64,000 nucleotides of DNA, taken from positions 3,534,001 to 3,598,000 of the forward strand of contig NZ_CP084058.1 of assembly GCF_020215645.1 (NCBI RefSeq), in the 5' to 3' direction. Shown piece by piece: positions 63,119 to 64,000 of the stretch. The stretch comes from Nonomuraea gerenzanensis (lineage in GTDB: Bacteria > Actinomycetota > Actinomycetes > Streptosporangiales > Streptosporangiaceae). The position numbers and the translations under genes were made by a program. Below the pieces are notes generated by a model. It had not been told where the DNA came from. It saw only the letters and a program-made list of their open reading frames with translations, and searched no databases. Each line of letters begins with the position of its first letter. Positions within the stretch are counted from its first letter, which is position 1.

Positions 63119-63856
63119 CTACCTCGCCTTCTTCCGCAGAGTCCACACGTGGGTGAACGTGGCAGGGTTGTAGCGGTCGCTCTCCAGGTCGCGGACGCGT
63201 TCCACGTGCATGCCTGCTGCGTCGGCCAGGTCGTGTAGCTGGTCGGCGTCCACCGCGTACTGGGTGTGGGTCTCGCGCCAGCAGGTCGCGTGGGCAGCGT
63301 CGCGGCGTTCGACGACGCTGACGCACCGGTCGCGCTCGGGGTCGTAGCGGTGGTGCCAGTGCACGGTGCCGTCTCTGAATTCCTGCACGTCGTTGTGGTC
63401 GCGCCAGTGGCAGCGCAGCAGGTGCGGAGAGGACAAGTCGGCGATGAGCCGGCCGCCCGGCCGCAGGCAGCGTGCCACCTCGCGTAGGCACTGGCCGAGT
63501 GCCGGGATGGGCAGGTAGTTGAGGGTGTCGAATCCGGACACCATCAGGTCGGCTGACTCGTCGCTCAGCGGCAGGACGTCGATGGAGGAGAGCAGGGTGT
63601 GCTCGTAGGCATCAGCGGCCTGGGCGAGCATCGCCGCCGAGCGGTCCACGCCGATGCGCGTGAGTTGGGGCAGGTGGGTGGCGAGGAGCCGGCCACCGAT
63701 GCCGGTCCCCGCCCCGAGATCGACGACCACCGCGGACGGGCGCGGCCGGGTGCTTACGGCCTCGGGCAGGATGCCGACGCGCCAGGTGTGTTCGGCCAGG
63801 TCACCGAGCAGTGTGTGATAGTCGTCGGCGAGCCCTCTGTAGGGCTCTGCCCCCAT
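63119..63856 (-). CDS. SAM-dependent class I methyltransferase
   Basis: A 245-aa methyltransferase. Motif I VVVDLGAGTGIGGRLLA, then IGVDRSAAMLAQA, the DVLPLSDESADLMVSGFDTL segment and CLRPGGRLIADLS are in the order of Methyltransf_11/25 proteins. The chosen ATG is preceded by AGAGGTGACC; an in-frame start at 63955 adds 33 non-typical residues. First gene of the visible reverse operon, with its promoter beyond or near the right edge. Substrate unknown. Confidence 0.85.
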   Translation of the reverse strand: MGAEPYRGLADDYHTLLGDLAEHTWRVGILPEAVSTRPRPSAVVVDLGAGTGIGGRLLATHLPQLTRIGVDRSAAMLAQAADAYEHTLLSSIDVLPLSDESADLMVSGFDTLNYLPIPALGQCLREVARCLRPGGRLIADLSSPHLLRCHWRDHNDVQEFRDGTVHWHHRYDPERDRCVSVVERRDAAHATCWRETHTQYAVDADQLHDLADAAGMHVERVRDLESDRYNPATFTHVWTLRKKAR

Positions 63857-64000
63857 GGTCACCTCTCTCCAGCCGATCCAGCGCATCAGCGTTCGGACCC
63901 ATGGCCGTGGCGGGCCGCTGGGGATGTAGTAGGGGTGGGCGATGAACGGGTCCAAGGGGTTTCCTTCGTGAGGGAGGGCAACCGTGGGACGGCATGAGCG

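Overview
The window is high-GC actinobacterial DNA: GTG starts are common, third codon positions are rich in C and G, and many genes overlap their neighbours by 4 bp (ATGA or GTGA). It carries an almost complete temperate siphovirus-type prophage, or phage-plasmid, of a filamentous actinomycete. I cannot name the host genus from sequence alone. Genes that do not look phage-like lie at both ends: tilS at about 0.2-1.2 kb, and a five-gene reverse-strand metabolic operon at 59.4-63.9 kb.

Layout. 1.2-8.1 kb holds regulators and small accessory genes: a double ribbon-helix-helix protein, a DEDD exonuclease, a double-GntR protein, a TrmB/LuxR-like regulator and an XRE-like repressor. 8.1-8.4 kb is a divergent promoter/operator region that looks like a lysis-lysogeny switch. 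8.4-20.7 kb is the rightward early operon: PD-(D/E)XK nuclease, a phiC31 gp3-like protein, a RuvC-like resolvase, WhiB, a SLOG-like protein, a J-domain protein, and a winged-helix replication initiator with an apparent replication origin inside its gene. 21.2-25.1 kb holds a membrane-anchored collagen-like protein, unknown genes and small HTH proteins. 25.1-30.7 kb is a less GC-rich lysogeny/accessory block with a tyrosine integrase, four small membrane-anchored proteins, a decayed gene, a ParB-like protein and another membrane protein. 30.8-32.2 kb holds an ABC-ATPase/GNAT fusion and an ASCH-domain protein. 32.3-49.8 kb runs terminase, fibre-like protein, portal, MuF-like protein, scaffold, P22-like major capsid, connectors, major tail protein, frameshifted tail chaperones, a C5 cytosine methyltransferase, tape measure and distal tail protein. 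49.8-50.6 kb is a palindrome-rich stretch with a tiny reverse hydrophobic ORF. 50.6-57.7 kb holds two paralogous large tail proteins in duplicated modules. 57.7-59.4 kb is lysis (amidase, holin), closed by a strong terminator.

How it fits together. No polymerase, primase or helicase gene is visible, so replication probably relies on host machinery recruited by the initiator. The initiator gene contains nine 13-bp iterons (three as tight dyads), two DnaA-box-like sites and an adjacent pyrimidine-rich tract, as in lambda O. The gene just upstream encodes a J-domain protein, which recalls the chaperone dependence of lambda and P1 replication. Eleven copies of a 24-bp inverted repeat (half-site GCTGATTGCGG) are spread from 1.7 to 58.7 kb, mostly at gene ends or between genes. 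They are the best candidate for a genome-wide repressor-site system. A second motif (TGACGC/GCGTCA) overlaps both promoters of the XRE switch and recurs at 20.9 kb.

The integrase sits mid-genome between early and late genes rather than at a prophage edge. The copy therefore does not look split at an attachment site beside int: it may be extrachromosomal, a tandem lysogen, or a mosaic of two elements. The most interesting candidate systems are the ParB / ABC-GNAT / ASCH cassette (possible DNA modification), the initiator-J-protein-origin unit, and the dispersed 24-bp sites.
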